This document shows, in pieces, positions 1-5,946 of a stretch of 10,668 bases of DNA. The position numbers and the translations under genes are program-made. Source of the stretch: Methyloprofundus sp. (lineage in GTDB: Bacteria > Pseudomonadota > Gammaproteobacteria > Methylococcales > Methylomonadaceae); contig JAUXBW010000047.1 of NCBI GenBank assembly GCA_030619185.1, positions 1 to 10,668 of the forward strand, read 5' to 3'. The notes under the pieces were generated by a model. The model was not told where the DNA came from and made no database searches. It saw nothing but the letters and a program-made list of their open reading frames with translations. Within the stretch, counting starts at the first letter, position 1; each line of letters starts with the position of its first letter.

Positions 1-2
1 CC

Positions 3-140
3 TTTGATCCAGAACAGATGCGTGCAGCCTTCGACGCGGGGCATGCGCTCGCGCAACAGCCCGACCCATGGTCGAGCGAGCCGCCCAACGTAGGGGACAT
101 TCCCGCTTGGGCGATGGGCGCGATTAAGGCGAGTTACTGA
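3..140 (+). CDS. 3' end of an unidentified protein (partial, 45 residues)
   Basis: An open frame runs in from the window edge and ends at TGA 138-140, reading FDPEQMRAAF at its start and AWAMGAIKASY at its end. It is the only frame that stays open across this stretch. GC content is about 64% with G/C-rich third positions, typical of a real coding sequence, but unlike the AT-richer genes that follow. The visible tail is Ala, Pro and Trp rich with no recognisable motif, signal or membrane segment, so I assign no function. A hydrolase or patatin-like C-terminus was considered, but nothing diagnostic is visible. The compositional break could mean horizontal transfer or an assembly join. Confidence 0.6.
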   Translation, partial: FDPEQMRAAFDAGHALAQQPDPWSSEPPNVGDIPAWAMGAIKASY

Positions 141-141
141 G

Positions 142-333
142 TCAGCGACTCTCTTTTTTGCCTCTCTTCAGCGTTGCAAAAACAGTTGCATAGAGCGAAT
201 GCGTCTGTTGTCGCCCACCCCCCCATACCAAGTACGGTGAAAGTTTTGAAGATGAATAATAATCCTGCGTAATTTGGACTACTTTTTTCTGACAATCACC
301 TAAAGATACGCCTTGGCATTTTTTTAAATCCAC
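142..333 (-). CDS. possible small hypothetical protein (63 residues), doubtful
   Basis: This antisense ORF fills most of the gap between the partial gene and the dehydrogenase. It starts with GTG and has a good Shine-Dalgarno-like GAGGAAG seven bases upstream (minus strand, about 341-347), which is the only reason to list it. The product has two cysteines near the N-terminus (C6, C14), a GGG stretch and a basic C-terminus, but no recognisable domain, signal peptide or membrane helix. It would face the dehydrogenase gene divergently. It may equally be a chance ORF in non-coding DNA. Confidence 0.2.
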   Translation of the reverse strand: MDLKKCQGVSLGDCQKKVVQITQDYYSSSKLSPYLVWGGGRQQTHSLYATVFATLKRGKKESR

Positions 334-385
334 CAGAAAACTTCCTCAGGGTAACAACACAATCAATTCGCGAGAGACTAACACA

Positions 386-1243
386 ATGCAAGCTGGAATA
401 ATTGGCTTAGGTGCTATGGGGCTGGGCATGGCACGCAATATGGCCCAGTCGGGTATTTTAACCCAGCTATGGAATAGAGCACCCGACAAAGCGCAAAAAC
501 TGGCAGCAGAACTTAATATTCCAGCCTGTTCTTCTATTCAGCAACTGGCAACGAGAGTCAACATTATTATCCTGTGTGTTTCTGCTGATCGGGATGTGCT
601 GGAGGTCATTGATGCAATACTTGAAGGCATCAAGCCGGGAAGCGTTGTCATTGATACTTCTACAGTCAGTAGTGAAACAGCAAAAACGGCAGCCAGGTTA
701 CTGGCAAACAAGCAGGCTCACTTTCTGGATGCTCCTGTTTCGGGTGGCGTGGAAGGCGCCAAAAATGGCAGCCTGGCAATGATGGTCGGCGGCGATAAAA
801 CAGTACTGGAAAAAGTAAGACCTGTTTTAGAATCCATGTGTGCACGCATAATACATATGGGAACTACAGGATCTGGACAAGGCACTAAGGCTGTTAATCA
901 GATTATGGCTGCGGGTATTAACCAGGCCGTAACCGAAGCCCTGGCCTTTGCTCAGGCGGAAGGCCTGCCCTTAGAAAAAGTGATTGAGGTAGTCTCAGGT
1001 GGTGCCGCAGGTAATTGGTTTTTAAACCACCGCGGACTAACTATGACACAGCAACATTTTCAGCCAGGATTTAAACTGGCCTTACATCATAAAGATCTAA
1101 ACATCTGCCTATCCATGGCAGAGAAAAATTCAGCAGCTTTGCCCTTGGCCAGACAAACTGTTAGTGATTATCAGAAGCTAATGAGGCTAGGGTTTGGTGA
1201 TGAAGATATTTCAGCTTTATTTCGGCTAAAACAAATAAAGTAG
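386..1243 (+). CDS. NAD(P)-dependent beta-hydroxyacid dehydrogenase (3-hydroxyisobutyrate dehydrogenase family)
   Basis: This 285-residue cytosolic oxidoreductase has the usual family length. An N-terminal Rossmann domain opens at once with the dinucleotide-binding motif GLGAMG (residues 7-12), which fixes the start. The substrate-binding signature DAPVSGG lies at 115-121, followed by the catalytic-lysine segment GQGTKAVNQ with K168 and N171. The all-helical C-terminal domain carries the HHKDL motif at 234-238. Members oxidise or reduce small hydroxyacids such as 3-hydroxyisobutyrate, tartronate semialdehyde, succinic semialdehyde or serine-like substrates; the substrate cannot be told from sequence. 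No valine-degradation or glyoxylate-pathway gene adjoins it, so the context gives no hint. The ribosome site is weak (GAGAG about 10 bases upstream). The gene converges on yggX. Confidence 0.9.
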   Translation: MQAGIIGLGAMGLGMARNMAQSGILTQLWNRAPDKAQKLAAELNIPACSSIQQLATRVNIIILCVSADRDVLEVIDAILEGIKPGSVVIDTSTVSSETAKTAARLLANKQAHFLDAPVSGGVEGAKNGSLAMMVGGDKTVLEKVRPVLESMCARIIHMGTTGSGQGTKAVNQIMAAGINQAVTEALAFAQAEGLPLEKVIEVVSGGAAGNWFLNHRGLTMTQQHFQPGFKLALHHKDLNICLSMAEKNSAALPLARQTVSDYQKLMRLGFGDEDISALFRLKQIK

Positions 1244-1354
1244 TAAGCGATTATTAAGCCGTCTTACAAAAAAATGTGTGGTGAGTAGCCTTTTATTGAG
1301 AATAGCTTATTAGTATTTAAAATTGGACGATTATTACTCCATCTCCCTAACCAT

Positions 1355-1395
1355 AGAGAACACTGAGTTTTTGCCGTGAAACCTCAGTGTTCTCT
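1355..1395. repeat. 13-bp perfect inverted repeat between convergent genes (REP-like hairpin)
   Basis: AGAGAACACTGAG (1355-1367) and CTCAGTGTTCTCT (1383-1395) are perfect reverse complements around a 15-base spacer. The stem can be extended by TTT/AAA past a bulged C. It sits in the roughly 200-base gap where the dehydrogenase and yggX transcripts meet, so it may act as a bidirectional transcript end. There is no U-tract on either side, so it is not a textbook intrinsic terminator. It resembles short dispersed REP-type palindromes. Nothing else is evident in 1244-1444. Confidence 0.7.
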
Positions 1396-1444
1396 GCGCT
1401 AAAAATGTTAAATCTGTTATGCTCAAGTACTATAGTTAGCTACT

Positions 1445-1717
1445 TTAGTTTTTTGGCGGAACATAACCTTCTGGCATTTGAAAGCCCGAGCCAAATAAAA
1501 ACTTCTCTCTTTCTTCTTCTATCATTTTTTTCGCTTTAGGCTCAAAGCTTGCCAGGCGGTTTTCATTAATCAACATGGTTTGCATGCTTACCCATTCCTT
1601 CCAGGCTTTCTGAGATACATTATCATAGATGTACTGTCCTTTAGGGCCGGGGAAGGGGGTGGAATCCAGACCTTCTTCTTCAGTGCCTAGTTTTACACAA
1701 TTTACTAATCTTGCCAT
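1445..1717 (-). CDS. yggX: probable Fe(2+)-trafficking protein YggX
   Basis: This 90-residue cytosolic protein matches the YggX family in length and layout. It has the conserved N-terminal cysteine (C7), the KAWKEWVSMQTMLINENRL core at 38-55, a FLFG segment at 73-76 and a C-terminal EGYVPP. In enteric bacteria YggX protects iron-sulfur clusters from oxidative damage and is thought to help handle labile iron. The start is supported by a strong GAGGAAG Shine-Dalgarno just upstream, lying inside the end of mutY. The two genes overlap by 38 bases in different frames, so they are almost certainly cotranscribed and perhaps translationally coupled. The mutY-yggX order is the same as in E. coli. Confidence 0.95.
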   Translation of the reverse strand: MARLVNCVKLGTEEEGLDSTPFPGPKGQYIYDNVSQKAWKEWVSMQTMLINENRLASFEPKAKKMIEEEREKFLFGSGFQMPEGYVPPKN

Positions 1718-2762
1718 TTTCTTCCTCTATTATTTCATCAAATAGTTGTTTTACAGGCGCGGGTAGCGCAATATTTTTAGTTTGCAGGTGTTTATACCAG
1801 AGTGTCTTTTCTGCTTCCAGCACATTATTTATAGGGTATTCCACATTTAACACGATAGGCTGATAATCCAGGTGAAAATGAGAGAAGGTGTGCCGCCTAA
1901 TTTCCCATAATTGTTTTTTAGTGACCACGATAGATTTTGCGTATAACCATGCATCCAGCTCGGCGACACTGGTTAATTCAGGGACACTCCATAAGCCGCC
2001 CCAAATACCTGTGAGTGCTCTTTTTTCTAAATAAATTTGCTTATCTTGATCGATTGCAATAATAAATGTGCTTTGTTTAACTGGTATTTTCTTGCTGGGC
2101 TTAGGCGTTGGCAGTTCATGCACTCGTTGTTGCTCTAATGCCATGCAATTTATTTGCAGTGGACAATCTATACATTTAGGCTTGCTGCGTGTACAGACCG
2201 TTGCCCCTAAATCCATAATCGCCTGGGTGTAATCTGCTACACGTTCTTTAGGTGTATACCGTGTACTGATTACCCATAATTGCTTATTAACTTTAGTGCT
2301 TCCCGTCCAGCCCTGTATGGCTTTAAAGCGTGCGAATACGCGACGTACATTGCCGTCAAGAATAGGCTGGCTTTTATGGTAAGCGATACTTAAAATCGCA
2401 CCTGCCGTTGATAACCCGATACCGGGCAAGGCGACTAACCCTTCCAGAGAATCAGGAAATTTCCTTGCCTGGTTGATGATACCCGCTGTTTTATGCAGGT
2501 TTCTGGCACGGGCATAATATCCTAAGCCAGCCCATAGACTGAGCACTTCATCTAAAGGCGCATCTGCCAGTGTTTGTATATCAGGGTACTGCTGGATAAA
2601 TTTATTAAAATAGGGGATCACAGTGGCAACTTGAGTTTGTTGTAACATGATTTCAGATATCCATACTCGATATGCGGTAGCAGGGTGTTGCCAGGGGAGA
2701 TCTTTGCGTCCGGATTGGTCAAACCATTTGAGTAGGTTTTGGCTAAAGGTGTGTGAGTTCAT
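1680..2762 (-). CDS. mutY: A/G-specific adenine DNA glycosylase MutY
   Basis: MutY removes adenine mispaired with 8-oxoguanine or guanine in base excision repair. The 360-residue protein has the complete family layout. The catalytic E37 lies in WISEIMLQQTQV, the helix-hairpin-helix loop LPGIG is at 112-116, and the catalytic aspartate D136 is in ILDGNVRR. The [4Fe-4S] ligands C190, C197, C200 and C206 follow the C-x6-C-x2-C-x5-C spacing. The C-terminal NUDIX-like 8-oxoG recognition domain (about 225-346) contains HTFSHFHLD at 291-299. The ATG start gives the normal N-terminus. The 3' end runs 38 bases into yggX, so the last dozen or so residues (a Lys- and Glu-rich tail) are encoded in shared DNA. 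Upstream lies a palindromic region shared with a divergent small gene. Confidence 0.97.
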   Translation of the reverse strand: MNSHTFSQNLLKWFDQSGRKDLPWQHPATAYRVWISEIMLQQTQVATVIPYFNKFIQQYPDIQTLADAPLDEVLSLWAGLGYYARARNLHKTAGIINQARKFPDSLEGLVALPGIGLSTAGAILSIAYHKSQPILDGNVRRVFARFKAIQGWTGSTKVNKQLWVISTRYTPKERVADYTQAIMDLGATVCTRSKPKCIDCPLQINCMALEQQRVHELPTPKPSKKIPVKQSTFIIAIDQDKQIYLEKRALTGIWGGLWSVPELTSVAELDAWLYAKSIVVTKKQLWEIRRHTFSHFHLDYQPIVLNVEYPINNVLEAEKTLWYKHLQTKNIALPAPVKQLFDEIIEEENGKISKLCKTRH

Positions 2763-2785
2763 TTATGTGAAAAATCGTAGCGCGC

Positions 2786-2820
2786 TTATTGTTTCCACTT
2801 AAGAAACAAACTAACAATAA
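2786..2820. promoter_or_regulatory. nested palindromes in the divergent mutY/small-gene promoter region (operator candidate)
   Basis: TTATTGTT (2786-2793) and AACAATAA (2813-2820) are perfect inverted copies. Nested inside is a second perfect pair, TTGTTTC (2789-2795) and GAAACAA (2803-2809). A third TTATTGT occurs at 2827-2833, overlapping the -35 box of the rightward promoter. Dyads of this kind between divergent genes often bind a dimeric regulator. No regulator gene lies nearby and the motif matches no operator I recognise. Confidence 0.4.
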
Positions 2821-2829
2821 ATTGACTTA

Positions 2830-2857
2830 TTGTCTGGTTTTTAATCTTCTGTATAGT
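2830..2857 (+). promoter_or_regulatory. sigma-70-like promoter for the 50-residue membrane protein
   Basis: TTGTCT (2830-2835) and TATAGT (2852-2857) are separated by 16 bases and resemble -35 and -10 boxes. Transcription would begin near 2864, leaving a leader of about 34 bases before the ATG at 2898. The in-frame GTG at 2856 falls inside the -10 box, which argues against it as the translation start. Confidence 0.5.
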
Positions 2858-2897
2858 GTGCGTTAGGTTTATTATTTACTTTTTATCAACCAAACAA

Positions 2898-3050
2898 ATG
2901 ACTGATTATCAAAAAGATATTTTAGTAGGTGCTATATTTATTGCAGGCGTGTTTAGTGTTATTTCAGGTGCATTTATTATTACCTTAATGCTTATTGTCG
3001 GCACTATCTTTTTCAGTACCACACAACGTTTGCGCCCAGTAAAAAGTTAA
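2898..3050 (+). CDS. small hydrophobic membrane protein (50 residues)
   Basis: The product begins MTDYQKDILVG and then has a long hydrophobic stretch (residues 9-40, Gly/Ile/Phe/Leu rich), long enough for one long or two short membrane helices. It ends in a basic tail, QRLRPVKS. Charge distribution suggests a C-terminus on the cytoplasmic side. The frame also opens upstream at GTG 2856, but that codon lies within the -10 box, so I chose ATG 2898. No clear Shine-Dalgarno precedes it. A promoter upstream and an intrinsic terminator 42 bases downstream make it a self-contained transcription unit, which supports it being real. The family is not recognised and no function is proposed. Confidence 0.6.
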   Translation: MTDYQKDILVGAIFIAGVFSVISGAFIITLMLIVGTIFFSTTQRLRPVKS

Positions 3051-3091
3051 ATTCCTCCTTATAAACTAATACCTCCTCGTGATATGTTTAT

Positions 3092-3128
3092 AAATGCCTG
3101 CTGCAGCGATGCAACAGGCATTTTTTTT
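3092..3128 (+). terminator. intrinsic terminator
   Basis: AAATGCCTG (3092-3100) pairs with CAGGCATTT (3115-3123). An inner TGC/GCA pair (3102-3104 with 3111-3113) sits beyond a single C/A mismatch, around a 6-base loop. A run of eight T (3121-3128) follows. This is a classical terminator for the small membrane protein gene. On the opposite strand the trailing sequence is only partly T-rich, so stopping of leftward transcription from the repeat-protein gene would be weaker. Confidence 0.85.
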
Positions 3129-3167
3129 GCATGACCATAGCTCGCTTAAACCTGGAAAAAGCCAGAC

Positions 3168-3581
3168 TCAATCACAGGTTTCAGTGCCAAATGAATCCTT
3201 ATAGCAATTTATCCGTTTACCTGAGCTATCCCGGTAATCTGTATTACCAAAGGAATCAGTTCTCCCTTTGATGACATTGCCATCCTTACCTTGCCAGGCT
3301 TTATTGCCAAAAGAGTCCTCTGCTCCCATAATTTTTCCTGCACTATCCCTGTAGGTGATATTGCCAAAAGAATCCCTGACTCCCGTCATCGTATTTCCCT
3401 TATTGTCTCGCCAGGTTTCATTGCCGGAGGTATCTGTGCGTCCAAACCAGGTATTGCCTTTATTGTCCTGACAGGTTTTGTTGCCAAACGAATCTGTGTT
3501 GCAGCGCATTCCTGCGTTGGCACTGGCACTTAATAATAAACAGCCTAGGACAAGAGGAATAATAAGCGTTGATAATTTCAT
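3168..3581 (-). CDS. secreted DSFGN-repeat protein with cysteine-capped ends (137 residues)
   Basis: The start was chosen at the Met whose upstream AAGGAAAT is well spaced and which opens a clean signal peptide: MKLST, a hydrophobic core, then cleavage after SASANA (residue 23). The frame opens 16 codons earlier, but that would bury the signal. The mature part is almost entirely tandem repeats of about 20 residues with consensus G-x-x-DSFGN-x-x-[WY]-x-D-x-x-G-[NK]. DSFG-type units occur at about 30, 50, 70, 89, 109 and 129. The first and last units have Cys where internal ones have Gly and Trp/Tyr (C27/C37 and C126/C136), suggesting a disulfide at each end of a small beta-rich repeat protein. 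A lipobox at C14 was considered and rejected. The function is unknown; the protein is likely periplasmic or exported. Confidence 0.8.
   Translation of the reverse strand: MKLSTLIIPLVLGCLLLSASANAGMRCNTDSFGNKTCQDNKGNTWFGRTDTSGNETWRDNKGNTMTGVRDSFGNITYRDSAGKIMGAEDSFGNKAWQGKDGNVIKGRTDSFGNTDYRDSSGKRINCYKDSFGTETCD
3184..3495 (-). repeat. 60-bp period tandem repeat inside the secreted protein gene
   Basis: On the + strand, the motif TTGCCAAA followed by GAATC or a close variant recurs near 3183, 3243, 3303, 3360, 3420 and 3480, a spacing of 57-60 bases. It encodes the DSFGN core on the minus strand. Copies differ at several positions, so this is an old amplification kept by protein constraint and not a fresh slippage array. 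Confidence 0.8.
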
Positions 3582-3621
3582 AATTAATTTCCTTTTTTTA
3601 TTGAACTCCATTGCGATATTA

Positions 3622-3641
3622 CCAGTCATTTAAGTGACTGG
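3622..3641. repeat. 7-bp perfect hairpin upstream of the secreted repeat-protein gene
   Basis: CCAGTCA (3622-3628) and TGACTGG (3635-3641) flank a 6-base TTTAAG loop in the gap between the DUF58 stop and the repeat-protein start. On the minus strand it would form about 40 bases before that start. No U-run follows, so it is not an obvious terminator. It may be an operator or an mRNA processing hairpin. Confidence 0.4.
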
Positions 3642-3694
3642 CTAGGTTATGGTGGCCACGAATGTGCCCGAAATAATATTGACAAGCTTAAGGC

Positions 3695-4579
3695 CTATCT
3701 CAATACTTCTACAGGCTTTTCGTTACTGGCGCAACGCAATAAGCGGATGTTGAGTTTTTTGGCAAGTACTTGTAGGTGCGCACAATGTTGCTGAAATTTA
3801 TGCTGATAATTCATCATGCGTTGCTTATCTCCCGTATCAACCACGACATCGGTTTTGGTATCGGTAAATCGATAGCGGCCTTTAGCGGGCAACTGACTTT
3901 CCAGGGGATCATAAACCAGAATCATAATAACTTCGCAATGGCGCGCCAGTTTGGTCAGATAATTTTCAATAGTGTGGTTGATACCGCGAAAATCACTGAT
4001 AATATAAACTAGACTCCCGGGCTTTACATGATGGCTTAAGCGTCCCATAACTTGCTCAAAATTAATTGCTGTGTGTCTGGTTTCCGTCTTAACCAGCGCA
4101 TTGAAGAAATGCAAAACAGCCTGCTTGCCATTTTGCGGCTTTAATTCACGACAACTGGTATCGGAAAATATTTGCCCTCCGATCCTGTCACCATGTCGCT
4201 CTGCAACCCAGGCTAATAATCCCGCTAACTTTGCAGCCTGTACCGATTTAAAAACACCGCGCGTAGCAAATTGCATCGATGCCCGGTAATCAACTGAAAT
4301 AAATACCGGGCGCGCTCGTTCTTCACGGAATAATTTAGTATGGGTTTTTCCTGTGCGCGCAGTTACTCGCCAGTCTATACTGCGAATATCATCTCCGGGC
4401 TGGTACATGCGCACCTCATCAAACTCCATACCCCGGCCTCTGGTACGCGATAAATAGCCGCCACTTTGCGGCGCACGAACGCGCGAGCGAAATAACTTTA
4501 ATGAGGCAGCGGGTTTGGCTAGTTTGATTAGCATATCCAGGCTCACGCTCACTAATCCACTGTTGGTTTGATTTTCCAT
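3695..4579 (-). CDS. DUF58 domain-containing protein (MoxR partner)
   Basis: The 294-residue protein carries the DUF58 hallmark GRGMEFDEVRMYQPGDDIR at 48-66 followed by SIDWRVTARTG at 67-77. A von Willebrand A-like fold follows, with a first strand FISVDYRASM (93-102) where the metal-site DxSxS is degenerate (D97-Y-R-A-S), and a second strand VYIISDFRG at 191-199. No membrane helix is evident, so this is the short cytosolic form. DUF58 proteins are almost always encoded beside a MoxR ATPase and are thought to work with it in protein maturation; the substrate is unknown. The usual following VWA and TPR (BatA/BatB-type) genes are missing. The gene is now separated from moxR by a 145-bp insertion, and the only ribosome-site candidate (CTAGG) is supplied by that element's end. 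Confidence 0.92.
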   Translation of the reverse strand: MENQTNSGLVSVSLDMLIKLAKPAASLKLFRSRVRAPQSGGYLSRTRGRGMEFDEVRMYQPGDDIRSIDWRVTARTGKTHTKLFREERARPVFISVDYRASMQFATRGVFKSVQAAKLAGLLAWVAERHGDRIGGQIFSDTSCRELKPQNGKQAVLHFFNALVKTETRHTAINFEQVMGRLSHHVKPGSLVYIISDFRGINHTIENYLTKLARHCEVIMILVYDPLESQLPAKGRYRFTDTKTDVVVDTGDKQRMMNYQHKFQQHCAHLQVLAKKLNIRLLRCASNEKPVEVLR

Positions 4580-4581
4580 TA

Positions 4582-4726
4582 ACCTAGAAACCGCAGTTGA
4601 GCACGGATTTATTCACAAAACCGTGAAGAGGGGTATATTCACCCAGCAGGTGACAAGTATTTGCGTTCATTATGTAATATTCAGTCACTTATAGTGTTTT
4701 ATAGCGGTCAGCTGTGGTTTCTAGGT
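4582..4726. mobile_element. 145-bp MITE-like element with 21-bp terminal inverted repeats and TTA target duplication
   Basis: The left end ACCTAGAAACCGCAGTTGAGC (4582-4602) matches the reverse complement of 4706-4726 at 18 of 21 positions, including an unbroken 11-base tip. The element is flanked on both sides by TTA (4579-4581 and 4727-4729), consistent with a 3-bp target duplication. On the minus strand those copies are the moxR stop TAA and the TAA that overlaps the DUF58 ATG. Deleting the element plus one copy rebuilds CCCTAATGG, an overlapping stop-start. It is too short to encode a transposase, so it would be non-autonomous. The mobilising IS family is not identified. An internal pair CACGG/CCGTG (4602-4606, 4621-4625) could form an extra hairpin. 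Confidence 0.75.
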
Positions 4727-5713
4727 TTAGGGTACAGCAATTCTGGCGATTAATTGCTGAATAAAATCATCACTGCTTATCCCTTCTGCCTCGGCTTCAT
4801 AGGATAAAATGACGCGATGGCGTAATACATCAAATGCCATATCCTGTATATCCTCCGGGGCAACAAAATCTTTACCACTTAACCAGGCTTTGGCGCGGGC
4901 ACATCTGTCTAGCGCAATACTTGCGCGTGGACTGGCTCCATATTGCGACCAATTGGCTAAATCGTCTCCATAGGCTCCCGGGTTGCGTGTTGCAAGAATG
5001 ATTTGCAACAGGTAATCTTCCAGGTTGTCTGCCATATAAATATTAAGTACTTCCTGGCGTGCGCTAAAAAGGCTCTCTTGACTAATGGCTGACGAAACTG
5101 TTTTTTCCGTTGCATGACTCTGCATTGCTTCATTACGCGCCAGATGCAGAATAAGTTTTTCATCTTCGGCCTGCGGGTAATCAATTTTTACATGCAATAA
5201 AAAGCGGTCTAATTGCGCTTCAGGCAAAGGATAGGTACCTTCTTGCTCAATCGGGTTTTGCGTCGCCATCACCAAAAACAAAGGTGGTAATGGATAAGTC
5301 GTACCTCCCACCGTAATTTGCCTTTCAGCCATGGCTTCTAATAAGGCAGCCTGAACTTTAGCGGGGGAGCGGTTAATCTCATCAGCCAGCACCAGATTAT
5401 GAAATAAGGGGCCTTTCTGAAACTCAAAGCTACCCTGTTGCGGACGATAAATTTCTGTTCCGGTCAAATCAGCAGGTAATAAATCCGGGGTAAATTGCAC
5501 TCGATGAAAATCGGCTTGTATGCCTTTGCTCAATGCGTTGATCGCACGGGTTTTTGCCAGACCGGGTGCTCCTTCGACCAGAATATGCCCGTCGGCAAGT
5601 AGGGCAATTAACATACGCTCAACTAAAATTTCCTGACCAATGATTTGCTCACTGATAGTGTTTTTCAATTGTTTTAAGGCGATAAAACTATCGCTAGAAC
5701 TTGCTTCTGACAT
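4727..5713 (-). CDS. MoxR-family AAA+ ATPase
   Basis: This 328-residue cytosolic ATPase has all MoxR motifs. Walker A is GAPGLAKT (48-55), Walker B is LVLADEINR with D111 and E112, and sensor 1 is in ATQNP (N153). The arginine finger region is LPEAQLDRF (R170), and the lid domain has sensor 2 in GASPRAS (R263). MoxR proteins act as chaperone-like remodelers in metal insertion, stress response or cell-envelope assembly, usually with DUF58 and VWA proteins. Here the only partner is the DUF58 gene downstream on the same strand. The start at 5713 gives a normal N-terminus, but the ribosome site is weak. Upstream is an AT-rich divergent region shared with the tandem membrane-protein genes. The stop codon TAA is part of the target duplication of the inserted element. 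Confidence 0.95.
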   Translation of the reverse strand: MSEASSSDSFIALKQLKNTISEQIIGQEILVERMLIALLADGHILVEGAPGLAKTRAINALSKGIQADFHRVQFTPDLLPADLTGTEIYRPQQGSFEFQKGPLFHNLVLADEINRSPAKVQAALLEAMAERQITVGGTTYPLPPLFLVMATQNPIEQEGTYPLPEAQLDRFLLHVKIDYPQAEDEKLILHLARNEAMQSHATEKTVSSAISQESLFSARQEVLNIYMADNLEDYLLQIILATRNPGAYGDDLANWSQYGASPRASIALDRCARAKAWLSGKDFVAPEDIQDMAFDVLRHRVILSYEAEAEGISSDDFIQQLIARIAVP

Positions 5714-5893
5714 AGCTAGTGTTTAATCCTGAGTACTGTCTGATAAATAGAGCTATGTATTTTATTATAAAAAAATAATTAAACTATTATAAATTACGTA
5801 TAAATACCCTCACTTAAAATTCAGCCGTTAAGAACCCCATGGTCTGATCGCGAAAAACACAGTATTAATAAGTTTTGTCTTGCTGGAATAAGG

Positions 5894-5899
5894 TATAAT
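5894..5899 (+). promoter_or_regulatory. candidate -10 box for the tandem membrane-protein genes
   Basis: A perfect TATAAT lies 48 bases before the first ATG. The best -35-like sequence, TTGTCT (5875-5880), is only 13 bases away, which is too close; a poorer AGTTTT sits at the right distance. The promoter may therefore need an activator, or the -10 may be coincidental. The 233-base divergent region also contains a very AT-rich tract (about 5757-5815) with several -10-like sequences facing moxR. Confidence 0.4.
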
Positions 5900-5946
5900 T
5901 AACGGTTGTCATAATAATAACAATAAGTTTTAAGCAAGAGGTTAGT

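Noticed and set aside
2856..2897. GTG start for the small membrane protein
   Set aside because: The codon overlaps the -10 box TATAGT, so it would not be in the transcript.
3168..3495. Possible CRISPR array from the regular 57-60 bp spacing
   Set aside because: The repeats are in phase with a coding frame, are degenerate, and have repeated rather than unique spacers; no cas genes are present.
3291..3533. 80-residue ORF antisense to the repeat protein
   Set aside because: Its apparent repeats simply mirror the 60-bp period of the real gene on the other strand.
3540..3548. Lipobox reading of the repeat protein at C14 (VLGC)
   Set aside because: Position -2 is Leu and the hydrophobic core continues past the Cys to a good ANA cleavage site, so ordinary signal peptidase I processing is more likely.
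3582..3629. N-terminal extension of the DSFGN-repeat protein
   Set aside because: The extra 16 residues precede a clean signal peptide, and the best Shine-Dalgarno belongs to the internal Met at 3581. The extension also spans the 3622-3641 hairpin.
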